64,000 nucleotides of DNA from Microbacterium trichothecenolyticum (GCF_030818955.1 NZ_JAUTBF010000001.1:3100001-3164000); one strand, 5' to 3'. Shown: positions 16,936 to 26,131, numbered from the stretch's first letter. Made by a program: numbers and translations. The notes: a model not told the origin generated them from the letters alone.

Positions 16936-16948
16936 GGATACGACGGTA
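16933..16948 (-). promoter_or_regulatory. Leaderless-type promoter of the flavin reductase gene
   Basis: TACCGT (16948-16943) is followed after 7 nt (CGTATCC) by ATG at 16935. Confidence 0.5.
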
Positions 16949-16999
16949 GGCGCTCTCGCCGGGATCGGCACCGTTCGGCGCAACATGCCGAAACCGACG

Positions 17000-17049
17000 G
17001 TGACACGATGGCCCCGGGATGCCACGGCATCCCGGGGCCATCGTGTCAC
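17000..17049. terminator. Long perfect hairpin downstream of the CitMHS gene
   Basis: A perfect 23-bp inverted repeat (17000-17022 with 17027-17049) with a 4-nt CACG loop. The core is CACGATGGCCCCGGGATGC. It starts 4 nt after the stop codon of the minus-strand transporter gene. There is no strong T-tract. It is the longest perfect stem noticed in the window. Confidence 0.75.
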
Positions 17050-17053
17050 GGCC

Positions 17054-18580
17054 TCAGCCCAGCAGGGGCACGGATCCCACCAGCACGCCGACGGCGAGCA
17101 TCACGAGCGAGACGATCGTCGCGCGCCACAGCACCTTCTTGTGGTGGTCGCCGAGGTTCACGCCGGCGAGCGAGACGAGCAGCAGAATCGCGGGCACGAG
17201 CGGGCTCTGCAGGTGCACGGGCTGGCCGGTGATCGAGGCGCGGGCCATCTCGACCGGAGCGATGCCGTAGTTCGCGGCGCTCTCGGCGAGCACCGGCAGG
17301 ATGCCGAAGTAGAACGCGTCGTTCGACATGAAGAACGTGAACGGGATCGACAGGACGCCCGTGATGACGGCGAGGAACGGACCCATCGACGAGGGGATCA
17401 CCTGCGTGATCCACGACGCCATCGCGGTCACCATGCCCGTGCCGTTCAGCACACCGACCAGCACGCCGGCCGCGAGCACCATCGACACGACCCCGACGAT
17501 GCTGGGAGCGTGGGCGACGATCTCGTCGGCCTGTGAGCGGAGCTTCGGGAAGTTCACGATGAGCGCGAGCGCGGCGCCGACCATGAACACGAAAGCCAGC
17601 GGGAACAGGTCCATCACGAGCAGCACCATGACCGCGATCGTGAGGGCGAGGTTGAACCAGAGGAGCCTCGGGCGCAGCGTCGCGCGGTTGGGGTCGAGCA
17701 TCGTGTCGGCCATCGCCGTGTCGGCGGTGTCGACGAGCTGTGCGGCGGCGACGGCATCGCGCCCGCCGCGCACGGTGACGATGTTGCCGGTGCGCAGTGA
17801 CGCGAGGGCGCCCGGCTTGTGCTCCGCGCCGCGGAAGATTCTCGGGGCGCCAAGGCGGCCGAAACCGCCGGGGGCGTCGAGCTGTGACGTGTCCACGGCG
17901 CCGGCCAGACGGCGGCGCTCCGACAGGCCCAGGAACCACGCGAACACGAGCGAGACGACCAGACCCGCGGCCAGCGAGGGCAGCATCGGCACGAACACGT
18001 CGGTGGGCTGCAGGCCCAGAGCGGTGGCGGCGCGAACGGTCGGACCGCCCCACGGGACGATGTTCATCGTGCCGTTCATCAGGCCCGCGACGCAGGTGAG
18101 CACGACGGGGCTCATGCCCAGGCGCAGGTAGAGCGGCAGCATCGCCGAGGTGGTGATGATGAAGGTCGTCGAGCCGTCGCCATCGAGCGAGACGGCACCG
18201 GCGAGGATGGCCGTGCCCAGCACGATCTTGGCCGGGTCATCGCCCAGCACGCGCGTGACCACGCGGATGAGCGGGTCGAAGAGTCCGACGTCGATCATGA
18301 TGCCGAAGTACATGATCGCGAACATCAGCAGCGCCGCCGTCGGCGCCATCTTGCTGATCGCATCGATCACCATGTCGCCGAGGCCGAAGCCCGCGCCGGC
18401 GATGAGACCGAAGATCGTCGGGACGACGATGAGGGCGACCATCGGGGTGAGGCGGCGCGTCATGATCAGCGCCATGAACGACAGGACCATGAGGAAGCCG
18501 AGGGCCACGAGCACCCCGTCGGCGGGCGTGTAGGCCACCGGGTACTCGGCCGTGTCGGCCGCAAGGATCAGGGGGGTCAT
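17054..18580 (-). CDS. CitMHS-family citrate:proton symporter
   Basis: Membrane transporter of 508 residues in the CitMHS family, which imports metal-citrate complexes with protons. Residues 20-190 hold the first membrane bundle (LVALGFLMVLSFMALIM, MVALIVVPTIFGLIAGAGFG, ALLMFAIMYFGIMIDVGLFDPLI). The family segment AGAVSLDGDGSTTFIIT lies near 110-125 and NGTMNIVPWGGPTVRAA near 150. A hydrophilic loop of about 80 residues (200-280) separates the second bundle, with MSNDAFYFGILPVL near 425 and the conserved LGDHHKKVLWRA near the end. ATG 18580 has AAGGAG 5 nt upstream. It is divergent from a DcuS/DcuR-type pair that probably controls it, as in CitM/CitST systems. Confidence 0.92.
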   Translation of the reverse strand: MTPLILAADTAEYPVAYTPADGVLVALGFLMVLSFMALIMTRRLTPMVALIVVPTIFGLIAGAGFGLGDMVIDAISKMAPTAALLMFAIMYFGIMIDVGLFDPLIRVVTRVLGDDPAKIVLGTAILAGAVSLDGDGSTTFIITTSAMLPLYLRLGMSPVVLTCVAGLMNGTMNIVPWGGPTVRAATALGLQPTDVFVPMLPSLAAGLVVSLVFAWFLGLSERRRLAGAVDTSQLDAPGGFGRLGAPRIFRGAEHKPGALASLRTGNIVTVRGGRDAVAAAQLVDTADTAMADTMLDPNRATLRPRLLWFNLALTIAVMVLLVMDLFPLAFVFMVGAALALIVNFPKLRSQADEIVAHAPSIVGVVSMVLAAGVLVGVLNGTGMVTAMASWITQVIPSSMGPFLAVITGVLSIPFTFFMSNDAFYFGILPVLAESAANYGIAPVEMARASITGQPVHLQSPLVPAILLLVSLAGVNLGDHHKKVLWRATIVSLVMLAVGVLVGSVPLLG

Positions 18581-18702
18581 CGCGACTCCTTCGTCGTGAC
18601 GGGCGCGGGAATCGCGCTGTCGATCCGGCGACACTACGGATGCCATGGCCTCGGGCGCGCGCTTGCTCGCATTGCGCCGGGTTATGCGCGTACCGTGTCT
18701 TC

Positions 18703-18717
18703 TGCGCATTTCGCGCA
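18703..18717. promoter_or_regulatory. Short inverted repeat in the transporter/kinase intergenic region
   Basis: TGCGC-ATTTC-GCGCA is a 5-bp inverted repeat with a 5-nt spacer. It is 24 nt before the kinase start, and similar TTGCGC/ATGCGC words lie just upstream (18671-18690). It may be a response-regulator site, but the signal is weak. Confidence 0.25.
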
Positions 18718-18740
18718 CGACGTGGTGTTCGAGGAGGCAC

Positions 18741-20354
18741 ATGCGGTTCGCAACTCGAATGCTCGTGGTGCAGGTGGCGACCCAGGTGGTCGTCGTCGCG
18801 GTGTGCACCGCGGTCTTCGCTTGGCTCGGGGTGCAGCAGCTCAAGGCCGAGGCCGACTCCTCGGCGCTGAATATCGCCCGCTCGGTCGCCGAGGCGCCCG
18901 ACGTCCGCGATCTCGTGGCCGCCTACTCCGCCGATCCGGGAACACCGGATGCCGCGGACCTGCGTGACGGGATGCTGCAGCGGTACGCGGTCGAGGTCAC
19001 CGCCCGCACGGAAGGCCTGTTCGTCGTGATCACCGATGATCACGGCATCCGTCTGGCCCACCCCGATTCCGATCGCCTCGGCCAGGTCGTCAGCACGAGC
19101 TTCGCCGACGCCCTCGCTGGCCGTGAGGTCGTGACGTGGGAGACCGGGACGCTGGGGGAGTCCGCGCGCGCGAAGGTCCCCGTGTATCCGCCCGGCGGAG
19201 GCGCCCCGGTGGGAGAGGTCAGCGTCGGCTTCGAGAGGGCGAGCGTCTTCGACGACCTGCCCGCGCTGCTCGCCGGGATCGCGGTCGCGGTGCTGCTGGC
19301 CGTCACCATCGGCGCGCTCGTCGCGCTTCTCATGCGCCGCCGGCTCGAGCGGCTGACCCTCGGCGTGCAGCCCGAAGAGCTCGTAGCCCTCGTGCAGACC
19401 CAGACGGCGGTGCTCGAGGGTGCCGACGAGGGGGTGCTCGCGTTCGATGAGACGGGGGTTGTGCGGGTGTGCACGGCGACCGCCGAGCGTCTGCTGGGAA
19501 TCACGGATGCCGTGGGCCGCCCCCTCGCCGATCTCGGTCTCCCGCCCGCCGTGGCCACCGCGCTGGCCGCGGGCGGGGCGAGCGTGGGGCTGCCCGTCGG
19601 GGGTCGTGTCGTGTTCATCGACGTCCGCCCGGTGCGTCGGGGAGCGCGGGCGCTCGGTCGTGTTGCGGTGCTGCGCGACCGCACCGACGTCGCCGCGCTG
19701 TCGGAGCGCCTCGACAGCGTGCGCGCGATGGGCGACGCCCTGCGGGTTCAGCGGCACGAGAACGCCAACCGTCTGCACGCGGCCGTGGGTCTGCTCGATG
19801 CGGGGCGCGCCGCCGAGGCCCGCGCATTCCTCGCCGACCTCGTCGACCGCGGTTCGGTCGACTGGGCCGTGCCGGGCATCGATCTCGTGGGAGATGCGAT
19901 GCTGCAGTCCTTCCTCGGGGCGAAGGCTCTTGCGGCGCGCGAGCGCGGGGTCGCTCTGCGCGTCTCCGACGATACGTTCCTGCCCGGCACCGTCGACGAG
20001 GTCGAAGACGTCGTCGCCGTGCTCGGCAACCTCATCGACAACGCCGTGACCGCCACGGCATCCGGTCCCGAACCCCGCGAGGTCGAGGTGGCGGTTCTCG
20101 GCGACGGCGAGGCGGTCGTGCTCACCGTGTCCGATACGGGCGGCGGGATCGCCGACGTCGACGCCGTCTTCGCCCCGCCCGAGCGCGACGACGATCCCGC
20201 CGCGGTGCACGGGCTCGGGATCGGTCTGCCGCTCTCGCGCGAGTTCGCCCGACGACGCGGCGGCGAGGTGTGGGTCGTCGATCCGGGCGGCGACGACCAC
20301 GGCGCCGTCGTGGCCGCGCGTCTGCCCGGCGTCCTACGAGGAGGTACTCCGTGA
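18741..20354 (+). CDS. Sensor histidine kinase, DcuS/CitA type
   Basis: Membrane sensor of 537 residues for di- or tricarboxylates, by similarity to CitA/DcuS. The order is: first membrane segment about 6-27 (LVVQVATQVVVVAVCTAVFAWLGV), an extracytoplasmic PAS-like sensor about 35-165 (FVVITDDHGIRLAHPDSDRLG is the family hallmark), a second membrane segment about 174-197, a cytoplasmic PAS about 220-320, then the phospho-acceptor RVQRHENANRLHAAVGLL with His near residue 338. The ATPase domain has NLIDNAVTA near 431, DTGGGIADVD and GLGIGLPLSREFARR. ATG 18741 has GAGGAGG 4 nt upstream. The stop overlaps the regulator gene by 4 nt. Confidence 0.93.
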   Translation: MRFATRMLVVQVATQVVVVAVCTAVFAWLGVQQLKAEADSSALNIARSVAEAPDVRDLVAAYSADPGTPDAADLRDGMLQRYAVEVTARTEGLFVVITDDHGIRLAHPDSDRLGQVVSTSFADALAGREVVTWETGTLGESARAKVPVYPPGGGAPVGEVSVGFERASVFDDLPALLAGIAVAVLLAVTIGALVALLMRRRLERLTLGVQPEELVALVQTQTAVLEGADEGVLAFDETGVVRVCTATAERLLGITDAVGRPLADLGLPPAVATALAAGGASVGLPVGGRVVFIDVRPVRRGARALGRVAVLRDRTDVAALSERLDSVRAMGDALRVQRHENANRLHAAVGLLDAGRAAEARAFLADLVDRGSVDWAVPGIDLVGDAMLQSFLGAKALAARERGVALRVSDDTFLPGTVDEVEDVVAVLGNLIDNAVTATASGPEPREVEVAVLGDGEAVVLTVSDTGGGIADVDAVFAPPERDDDPAAVHGLGIGLPLSREFARRRGGEVWVVDPGGDDHGAVVAARLPGVLRGGTP

Positions 20355-21001
20355 CCGACATCCGTGTCCTGGTCGTCGACGACGACTTCCGCGTGGCGGG
20401 GCTTCACCGTGACGCTGTCGCCGCGCGTGCGGGGTTCATCGCGCTCGAGCCCGCGCGCACGGTGGGCGAGGCCCGAGCGGTGATCGCCGCGCACGCCCCC
20501 GACCTGTTGCTGGCCGACGTCTATCTGCCCGATGGCGACGGCGTCGAGCTCGTGCGCTCCGCCGGCGTCGACGCCTTCGTGCTGTCGGCGGCGACGGATG
20601 CCGCGACGGTCCGCCGCGCGTTCACCGCCGGTGCCCTCGCCTATCTCGTCAAGCCGTTCGACACCCGCGTGCTGGCGGAGCGGCTGGATCGTTACGCCCG
20701 CTACCGCAACCTGCTCTCGAGTGCGCGGCCGCTGAGCCAGGACGACATCGATCGCGCGGCATCGGTCGTGCGCGGTGAGCGTGAGGGCCCGTCGCTCGCC
20801 CGGTCGGCGACCGAGCAGACGGTGCTGGCCGCGCTCGGCTCCGATGAGGCGTCGGCGACCGAGGTGGCCGAGCGCATCGGCGTTTCGCGTGCGACCGCGC
20901 AGCGTCACCTCACCGCGCTCGCCGAGCGGGGCCTCGTGCACGTGAGTCTGCGGTACGGCTCGACCGGACGCCCCGAGCACCGTTTCCGCGTCGGCCCCTG
21001 A
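20351..21001 (+). CDS. Response regulator, DcuR/CitB type
   Basis: A 216-residue transcription regulator paired with the kinase upstream. The receiver domain covers residues 1-120: acidic pocket DDD at 9-11, phospho-acceptor Asp in LLLADVYLPDGDG near 57, and the conserved Lys in YLVKPFD near 102. The C-terminal helix-turn-helix is SATEVAERIGVSRATAQRHL (about 170-190) and then a wing, RPEHRFRV, as in CitB/DcuR regulators. GTG at 20351 overlaps the kinase stop by 4 nt (GTGA). The likely target is the divergent CitMHS transporter gene. Confidence 0.92.
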   Translation: MTDIRVLVVDDDFRVAGLHRDAVAARAGFIALEPARTVGEARAVIAAHAPDLLLADVYLPDGDGVELVRSAGVDAFVLSAATDAATVRRAFTAGALAYLVKPFDTRVLAERLDRYARYRNLLSSARPLSQDDIDRAASVVRGEREGPSLARSATEQTVLAALGSDEASATEVAERIGVSRATAQRHLTALAERGLVHVSLRYGSTGRPEHRFRVGP

Positions 21002-21149
21002 TTCACGGCTCCCGCCGGACGGCATCCCGTGTCCCCCTTCGTGCAGCTTCGGGACGCACGTCTCGCACCTTCTGGGACGAGCCTCGCTTGGTGCCGGCCC
21101 GACCGGGATGCCGCCCGACCGGCGCCGCCCCGATAGGGAGGCCGTCGGC

Positions 21150-22433
21150 TCAGGCCTCCAGTACCGCCCACCCCCGCGGCCCGAGGGTGATGCGGTCGTC
21201 CGCCGGTGACCCCTCGCCCGCGACGAGAGCCCGTCCGTCCGCGATCGGCAGCGACACCGGCTCGTCTCCGACGTTGAGGGCGACCACGACGGCGTCGTCG
21301 CCCACTGCGGTCCGCAGCGCCATCGCGGTGTTGGCGACCTCGATCACGTCGGTGTGCGCGCGCCAGAGCCACGGCTTGCGTCGTCGGAGCGCGATGAGCG
21401 CCTGATGGGCCTGGAGGATGCGTTCGTCGGGCTCGACGTCGCCCGGCCCCGCGGGGAACGCGGGGCGCACCGCGTCATCGCCTCCGAGACGGTGCTCCTT
21501 CACGCCCGTCCACCCGAACTCGTCGCCCGCGTACACCGACGGGGTGCCCGCCACGGTGAACAGCACCGCGAGCGCGTGCGGCACGAGGTCGGCTCCCACG
21601 GCCGACGCGATCCGGGTGACGTCGTGGTTGCCGACGAAGGTCTGCGGCACGAAGGTCGACAGCAGCTCGTCGTGACGCTCGAGAGCGTGACTCAGCTCGA
21701 ACAGGTTCCGGTCCGCGATCCCGTGCCAGATGCCCTGCCACAGCTCGTACTGCGTGAGGGAGTCCATCGTCGACTCCCGCACGATCGCCGTCGCGTCGCC
21801 GTGGATGACCTCGCCGAGGAACCACGCCTCCGGAAAGCGTTCGCGCACGCGTGGCAGCATCTCGGCCCAGAAGGACGACGGCACCGCGTACGCGGCATCC
21901 AATCTCCACCCGTCGATCCCTCGGTCGAGCCAATGGCACATGATCTCGACCACGAGGTCGACCACCGCGGGGGAGGAGTGATCGAGCGCGACGAGGGCGT
22001 CGTGCCCCTCGAACACCTCGGCCTCGAACCGGCCGTCGGTCCACCGCCCGCGGAACAGCTGCGGACCGTCCTTCGTCAGGTTCTGGAACGCCGGATGCCC
22101 GCGCCCCACATGGTTGAACACCCCGTCGAGGAGGATCCGGATGCCGCGCTCCCGCGCCGCGTCGACGAGCCGGGCGAAGTCCTCGTCGTCGCCCAGTCGC
22201 GGGTCGATGCGGAAATGGTCGACGGTGTCGTAGCCGTGGGTCTCGGCGGCGAAGACCGGTCCGAGCAAGACGCCGTTCAGCCCCAGCGCGATGACATGGT
22301 CGAGCCACGGCTCGAGTCGGTCCAGGCGGTGCGCGGGCTCGGCATCCGGATCCACGCCGTCGCGGATGGGCGCACCGACGAATCCCAGCGGATAGAGGTG
22401 CCACCACATCGCGTGCTCGGGCCAGGTCGGCAT
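21150..22433 (-). CDS. Alpha-amylase family (GH13) glycoside hydrolase
   Basis: A 427-residue cytoplasmic GH13 enzyme, without signal peptide. The barrel shows GLNGVLLGPVFAAETHGYDT near residue 55-75, ILLDGVFNHVGRGHP near 115 (region I), DGWRLDAAYAVP near 180 holding the nucleophile Asp (region II), FLGEVIHGD near 212 with the acid Glu (region III), and TFVGNHDVTRI near 265 (region IV). The small size and lack of export fit an intracellular alpha-glucosidase or maltodextrin hydrolase. ATG 22433 has GAGGAGA 5 nt upstream; an in-frame ATG 48 nt earlier lacks one. It is 133 bp downstream of the ROK regulator gene on the same strand and fits the alpha-glucoside locus. Confidence 0.9.
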   Translation of the reverse strand: MPTWPEHAMWWHLYPLGFVGAPIRDGVDPDAEPAHRLDRLEPWLDHVIALGLNGVLLGPVFAAETHGYDTVDHFRIDPRLGDDEDFARLVDAARERGIRILLDGVFNHVGRGHPAFQNLTKDGPQLFRGRWTDGRFEAEVFEGHDALVALDHSSPAVVDLVVEIMCHWLDRGIDGWRLDAAYAVPSSFWAEMLPRVRERFPEAWFLGEVIHGDATAIVRESTMDSLTQYELWQGIWHGIADRNLFELSHALERHDELLSTFVPQTFVGNHDVTRIASAVGADLVPHALAVLFTVAGTPSVYAGDEFGWTGVKEHRLGGDDAVRPAFPAGPGDVEPDERILQAHQALIALRRRKPWLWRAHTDVIEVANTAMALRTAVGDDAVVVALNVGDEPVSLPIADGRALVAGEGSPADDRITLGPRGWAVLEA

Positions 22434-22566
22434 CCGGTCTCCTCTCGGCGGTGCTTCGACGCTAACGGCCCCTCCGGGCATCCCCGCCGGGGTTGCGGCC
22501 CGACTTCCACCGCGTCAGGCGCTCGCCGTCGTGCCCGAGCGACAGATCCCGGTGCCTTGCTCGGCG

Positions 22567-23796
22567 TCACGCTTGAGCCCGCACCTCGGCCGGAGCGAAG
22601 ACGGCGAGATCGATCGCCCGTGTACGCGCGGCGTCCACCGCGGCTGCGACGGCCCCGATCGAGACGATGTCTGCGCCCAGGGGGGAGGCCACCAGTTCGG
22701 GTGCCGGAAGGTGCAGCTCGGTGGGCAGGGCTGCACTGGCCGCCTCGATGATCGGGCCCGCCCCGGCGGCGATGGCCCCCGACACGACCACGCGTCGCAC
22801 GTCGAACAGGCTCCCCAGCACCCCCGTCACCGTCGCCAGAGCCGCACCGACCTCGGCGGCCACAGCCAGTGCCCCCGGGTCGCCTCGGCCGGCGAGGTGG
22901 AGCACCGTCTTGGCATCCAGGCTCTCGAGCGGAACGCGTGCCAGGTCGCTGTCGGCGGGCAGGGTTCCCGCGGTGATCGCCGCGCGGGCGGCCTCCACGC
23001 AGCGCGGGGCGAGACCGAAGGCGCTGCCGACGCCCTCGACGCGGTCGAGGGCCACGGTCTCACCCGCTCCGCCGTGTGCTCCGCGCAGCAGACGCCCGTC
23101 GATCCACAGGCCCGCTCCGAAGCGCTCACCGGCCAGCAGTGCGATGAAGTCGTCGCACCCGACGGCCGCACCCTGGGCGTGCTCCGCGACCGCGGCGAGC
23201 GACGCATCGTTCTCGACGCGCACGACCGGGGCCCATGCGGCGAAGGTGTCGACGAAGTCGGGGTTCATCCGCTGCCAGAACCCGTCGTGGTGCACGGGGG
23301 AGCGGCCCGCGCGGTCGACCGGCGCGGGCACGCCCACGCAGAGCGCGACGACCCGGTCCCGCGAGGCGCGGGCCCGGGTGAGCGTGGCATCGACGACCTT
23401 TTCGGTCGCGCGGCGCCGGCGCTCGGGGGAGTCGCGTTCGGGATCGACGGTCAGGCGCGAGGTGGCGACCGGGGTGCCGCGCAGGTCGGCGACGGTCGCG
23501 GTGACGTGACCGCGACCGGCGTCGACGCCCACCACCAGTCCGGCGTCGGCGCGCAGGCAGAAGCGCCGTGCCGGGCGCCCCTTGGAGTACTCGCCCCCCA
23601 GGCGCGCATTGGGCATCTCGACCAGCAGACCGCGGTCGACGAGTTCGTCGAGCACGTCGATGGTGGTCGATCGCGTGAGCATCACCGCCGCCATGACGTC
23701 GCTGGCGGTGAACGCCTCAGCCTCCCACGCGTAGGCGAGCACGGCGTCGAGGCTGCGGCGGCGGAGCGAGGGCACCGAGGACGAGGCAACCGTCAT
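22567..23796 (-). CDS. ROK-family transcriptional repressor
   Basis: A 409-residue sugar-responsive regulator with a winged helix (residues about 10-65: AFTASDVMAAVMLTRSTTIDVL) and a ROK domain (about 85-390; VVGVDAGRGHVTATVADL, VCVGVPAPVD and LRGAHGGAGE). The Cys-rich zinc motif of ROK sugar kinases (CxCGxxGC) is absent, so it is likely a regulator without kinase activity. The start is ATG 23796, with AAGGGGG about 10 nt upstream; an open frame upstream runs through the operator and is not used. It is divergent from the sugar ABC operon, and a palindrome between them is the probable operator. Confidence 0.9.
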   Translation of the reverse strand: MTVASSSVPSLRRRSLDAVLAYAWEAEAFTASDVMAAVMLTRSTTIDVLDELVDRGLLVEMPNARLGGEYSKGRPARRFCLRADAGLVVGVDAGRGHVTATVADLRGTPVATSRLTVDPERDSPERRRRATEKVVDATLTRARASRDRVVALCVGVPAPVDRAGRSPVHHDGFWQRMNPDFVDTFAAWAPVVRVENDASLAAVAEHAQGAAVGCDDFIALLAGERFGAGLWIDGRLLRGAHGGAGETVALDRVEGVGSAFGLAPRCVEAARAAITAGTLPADSDLARVPLESLDAKTVLHLAGRGDPGALAVAAEVGAALATVTGVLGSLFDVRRVVVSGAIAAGAGPIIEAASAALPTELHLPAPELVASPLGADIVSIGAVAAAVDAARTRAIDLAVFAPAEVRAQA

Positions 23797-23851
23797 GGAC
23801 CTTGACCCCCTTCGTGTCTGCTGCAATACTGCCGTCAACACATTGATTTGG

Positions 23852-23867
23852 CGAGTAGATTTACTCG
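23852..23867. promoter_or_regulatory. Palindromic operator between the ROK regulator and the ABC operon
   Basis: CGAGTA-GATT-TACTCG is a perfect 6-bp inverted repeat with a 4-nt spacer in a locally AT-rich stretch (TTGATTTGGCGAG upstream, GATTTTAG downstream). It is 55 bp from the regulator start and 39 bp from the binding-protein start, well placed for both promoters. Confidence 0.6.
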
Positions 23868-23906
23868 TCGATTTTAGATGGTCGCAAGGACGCGAGGAGG
23901 AACCAG

Positions 23907-25220
23907 GTGTCGACGAAGACCAGGGCCGGGCGACGATGGGTCGCCGCGACCGCGGTGGGAGTGCTGGGGGCGGCGATGCTCGCAGGCTGTTCCACCGACG
24001 GGCGCGAGACGATCCGCTTCACCTTCAGCAAGCGCGAGGCGCTGACGTTCATGAACGACGTCGTCGCGCAGTACAACGCCTCGCAGGACAAGGTGCGGGT
24101 CGAGATGGATGCCTCGGGCGTCGACGTCGTGTCGGCGAGCTTCGTGCGCGGCAACCCGCCCGACATCATGCTCGCCAACTACAACTACGAGACCGCCCGT
24201 TTCGTGCAGCGGTGCGCGCTGAGCGACCTTTCCGACACGACGGCCGCGAGCACGGTGCGCGCCGACCTTCAGCCCCTCATGGACCAGTACGGCTCGTGCG
24301 AGGGGCGAACCAGCGCGCTGCCCTACTCGGTCATGGCCGCGTCGGTGATCTACAACCAGCAGATCTTCGAGCAGTACGGCCTCGAGGTCCCCACCACGTG
24401 GGACGAGCTGCTGCAGGGTTCCGAGACGCTGAAGGCGAACGGCGTCACGCCCTTCTACGGCACCTTCAAAGACGACTGGACCGTCGGTCAGGGCTGGTAC
24501 GACTACTCCGTCGGCGGATCGCTGAACGTCATCGACTTCTTCGACGACCTCGCCGCCGAGGGCGCCGACGTCGGCCCGCAGTCGACGGTGTCGTTCGCCA
24601 AGGACTTCACCGAGCCGATGGAGCGCATGCTCCAGCTCGCCGAGAACTACACGAACCCGGATGCCGAGAGCCGGGCCTACGGCGACGGCAACCTCGCGTT
24701 CGCCCAGGGGCAGGCGGCGATGTACCTGCAGGGGCCGTGGGCGCTCGGCGAGATCGCCAAGACCTCGCCCGACCTCCCGGTCGGTACGTTCCCGCTGCCG
24801 ATGACCGATGACCCGGCCGACTTGAAGGTCCGCGTCAACATGGACCTCGCGGCCATCATCCCCGAGGCATCCCGGCACAAGGATGCCGCCCGCGACTTCC
24901 TCGAGTACCTGTACCAGCCCGAGGTGATCGAGGCCTACAACGAGTCGCAGCTCGGCTTCGCCCCGACGAAGGATGCCCCCTCGCCGAGCGACCCCCGCAT
25001 CGCGGGGATGATCCCCTACTACGACGAGGGCCGCATCTACCAGGGCGCCTCCGTGCTCGTGCCCAAGACCATCCCGGTCTTCAACTACGTGCAGGCGATG
25101 CTGTTCGGCGCCTCGCCGCAAGCCACCCTGAGCACCATGGACGAGGACTGGTCGCGGCTCGCCTTCCGCCAACCGCCGGCCTCGACGACCGACGCATCCG
25201 GCGAGGAGGCCGCGCGATGA
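23907..25220 (+). CDS. Sugar ABC transporter, lipoprotein binding protein
   Basis: A 437-residue extracellular solute-binding protein of family 1, exported and lipid-anchored. The signal peptide (residues 1-27, basic start STKTRAGRR, hydrophobic core) ends in the lipobox LAGC with Cys28. Binding-protein hallmarks are FTFSKREALTFMNDVVAQYN, PPDIMLANYNYETA, LPYSVMAASVIYNQQIFE and QGQAAMYLQGPWALGEI. The context, next to a GH13 glucosidase and an AglA-like set, suggests maltose, trehalose or another alpha-glucoside. The GTG start at 23907 has GAGGAGG upstream. The stop overlaps the first permease gene by 4 nt (ATGA). Confidence 0.94.
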   Translation: MSTKTRAGRRWVAATAVGVLGAAMLAGCSTDGRETIRFTFSKREALTFMNDVVAQYNASQDKVRVEMDASGVDVVSASFVRGNPPDIMLANYNYETARFVQRCALSDLSDTTAASTVRADLQPLMDQYGSCEGRTSALPYSVMAASVIYNQQIFEQYGLEVPTTWDELLQGSETLKANGVTPFYGTFKDDWTVGQGWYDYSVGGSLNVIDFFDDLAAEGADVGPQSTVSFAKDFTEPMERMLQLAENYTNPDAESRAYGDGNLAFAQGQAAMYLQGPWALGEIAKTSPDLPVGTFPLPMTDDPADLKVRVNMDLAAIIPEASRHKDAARDFLEYLYQPEVIEAYNESQLGFAPTKDAPSPSDPRIAGMIPYYDEGRIYQGASVLVPKTIPVFNYVQAMLFGASPQATLSTMDEDWSRLAFRQPPASTTDASGEEAAR

Positions 25221-26131
25221 CCACGACGACCACGATCGTCACGGGCGGCAAAGCGACCGTGCGTCGCAGCAGCCGCCGCGTCGAGCCGATCTACTACCTA
25301 TTCCTGCTCCCCACCCTGGTGCTCTTCACCCTCGCCATCACGGTGCCCGGCATCATCGGGATCTTCTTCAGCTTCACCGACTCGATCGGTCTGGGGGAGT
25401 GGAACTTCACGGGGCTCACCAACTACATCGCCATCTTCAGCGACCCGGCCATCCTGCAGGCCTACCTGTTCACGTTCGGGTTCTCGGTCGCCACCGTCAT
25501 CGTCGTCAACATCGCGGCCTTCCTGCTCGCGGTGGGGCTCACCGCGCAGATCCGCTTCAAGAAGGCGCTGCGCACGGTCTTCGTCATCCCGATGGTGATC
25601 TCGGGCATCATCATCGCCTACGTCTTCAACTTCCTCTTCAGCAACTCCGTCCCGCAGGCCGGAGCCTCGCTCGGCATCCCGTGGCTCGAGACGAGCCTGC
25701 TGGCCAATCCCGACCTGGCGTGGGTCGCGATCGTGATCGTCACCGCGTGGCAGGCGATCCCCGGGACGCTGCTCATCTACATCGCGGGCCTGCTCTCCGT
25801 GCCCGGAGACGTGTACGAAGCGGCCGGTCTCGACGGGGCGAGCAAGACGCAGCAGCTCCTGCGCATCACGCTTCCGCTCGTGGCGGGGTACGTCGTGATC
25901 AACGTCATCCTGGGCTTCAAGGGCTTCCTGAACGCCTACGACATCATCGTCGGTCTCACCGGCGGTGGTCCCGGCACCGCGACGCGGAGCGTCGCGATGT
26001 CGATCATTCTGGGATTCAACGGCGGTGACTACGCGTACCAGATGGCGAACGCGGCCCTGTTCTTCATCGTCGCCGTCGTCATCTCGCTCCTGCAGCTCTC
26101 GCTGACCCGGGGAAGGAACACCCTGTCATGA
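25217..26131 (+). CDS. Sugar ABC transporter permease (MalF-like)
   Basis: A 304-residue inner-membrane subunit with six predicted segments, starting YLFLLPTLVLFTLAITV near residue 28. The EAA loop, which docks the ATPase, is EAAGLDGASKTQQLLRITLPL near 206-226. It overlaps the binding-protein gene by 4 nt and the second permease gene by 4 nt, so all three should be made in fixed ratio. Confidence 0.94.
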   Translation: MTTTTTIVTGGKATVRRSSRRVEPIYYLFLLPTLVLFTLAITVPGIIGIFFSFTDSIGLGEWNFTGLTNYIAIFSDPAILQAYLFTFGFSVATVIVVNIAAFLLAVGLTAQIRFKKALRTVFVIPMVISGIIIAYVFNFLFSNSVPQAGASLGIPWLETSLLANPDLAWVAIVIVTAWQAIPGTLLIYIAGLLSVPGDVYEAAGLDGASKTQQLLRITLPLVAGYVVINVILGFKGFLNAYDIIVGLTGGGPGTATRSVAMSIILGFNGGDYAYQMANAALFFIVAVVISLLQLSLTRGRNTLS

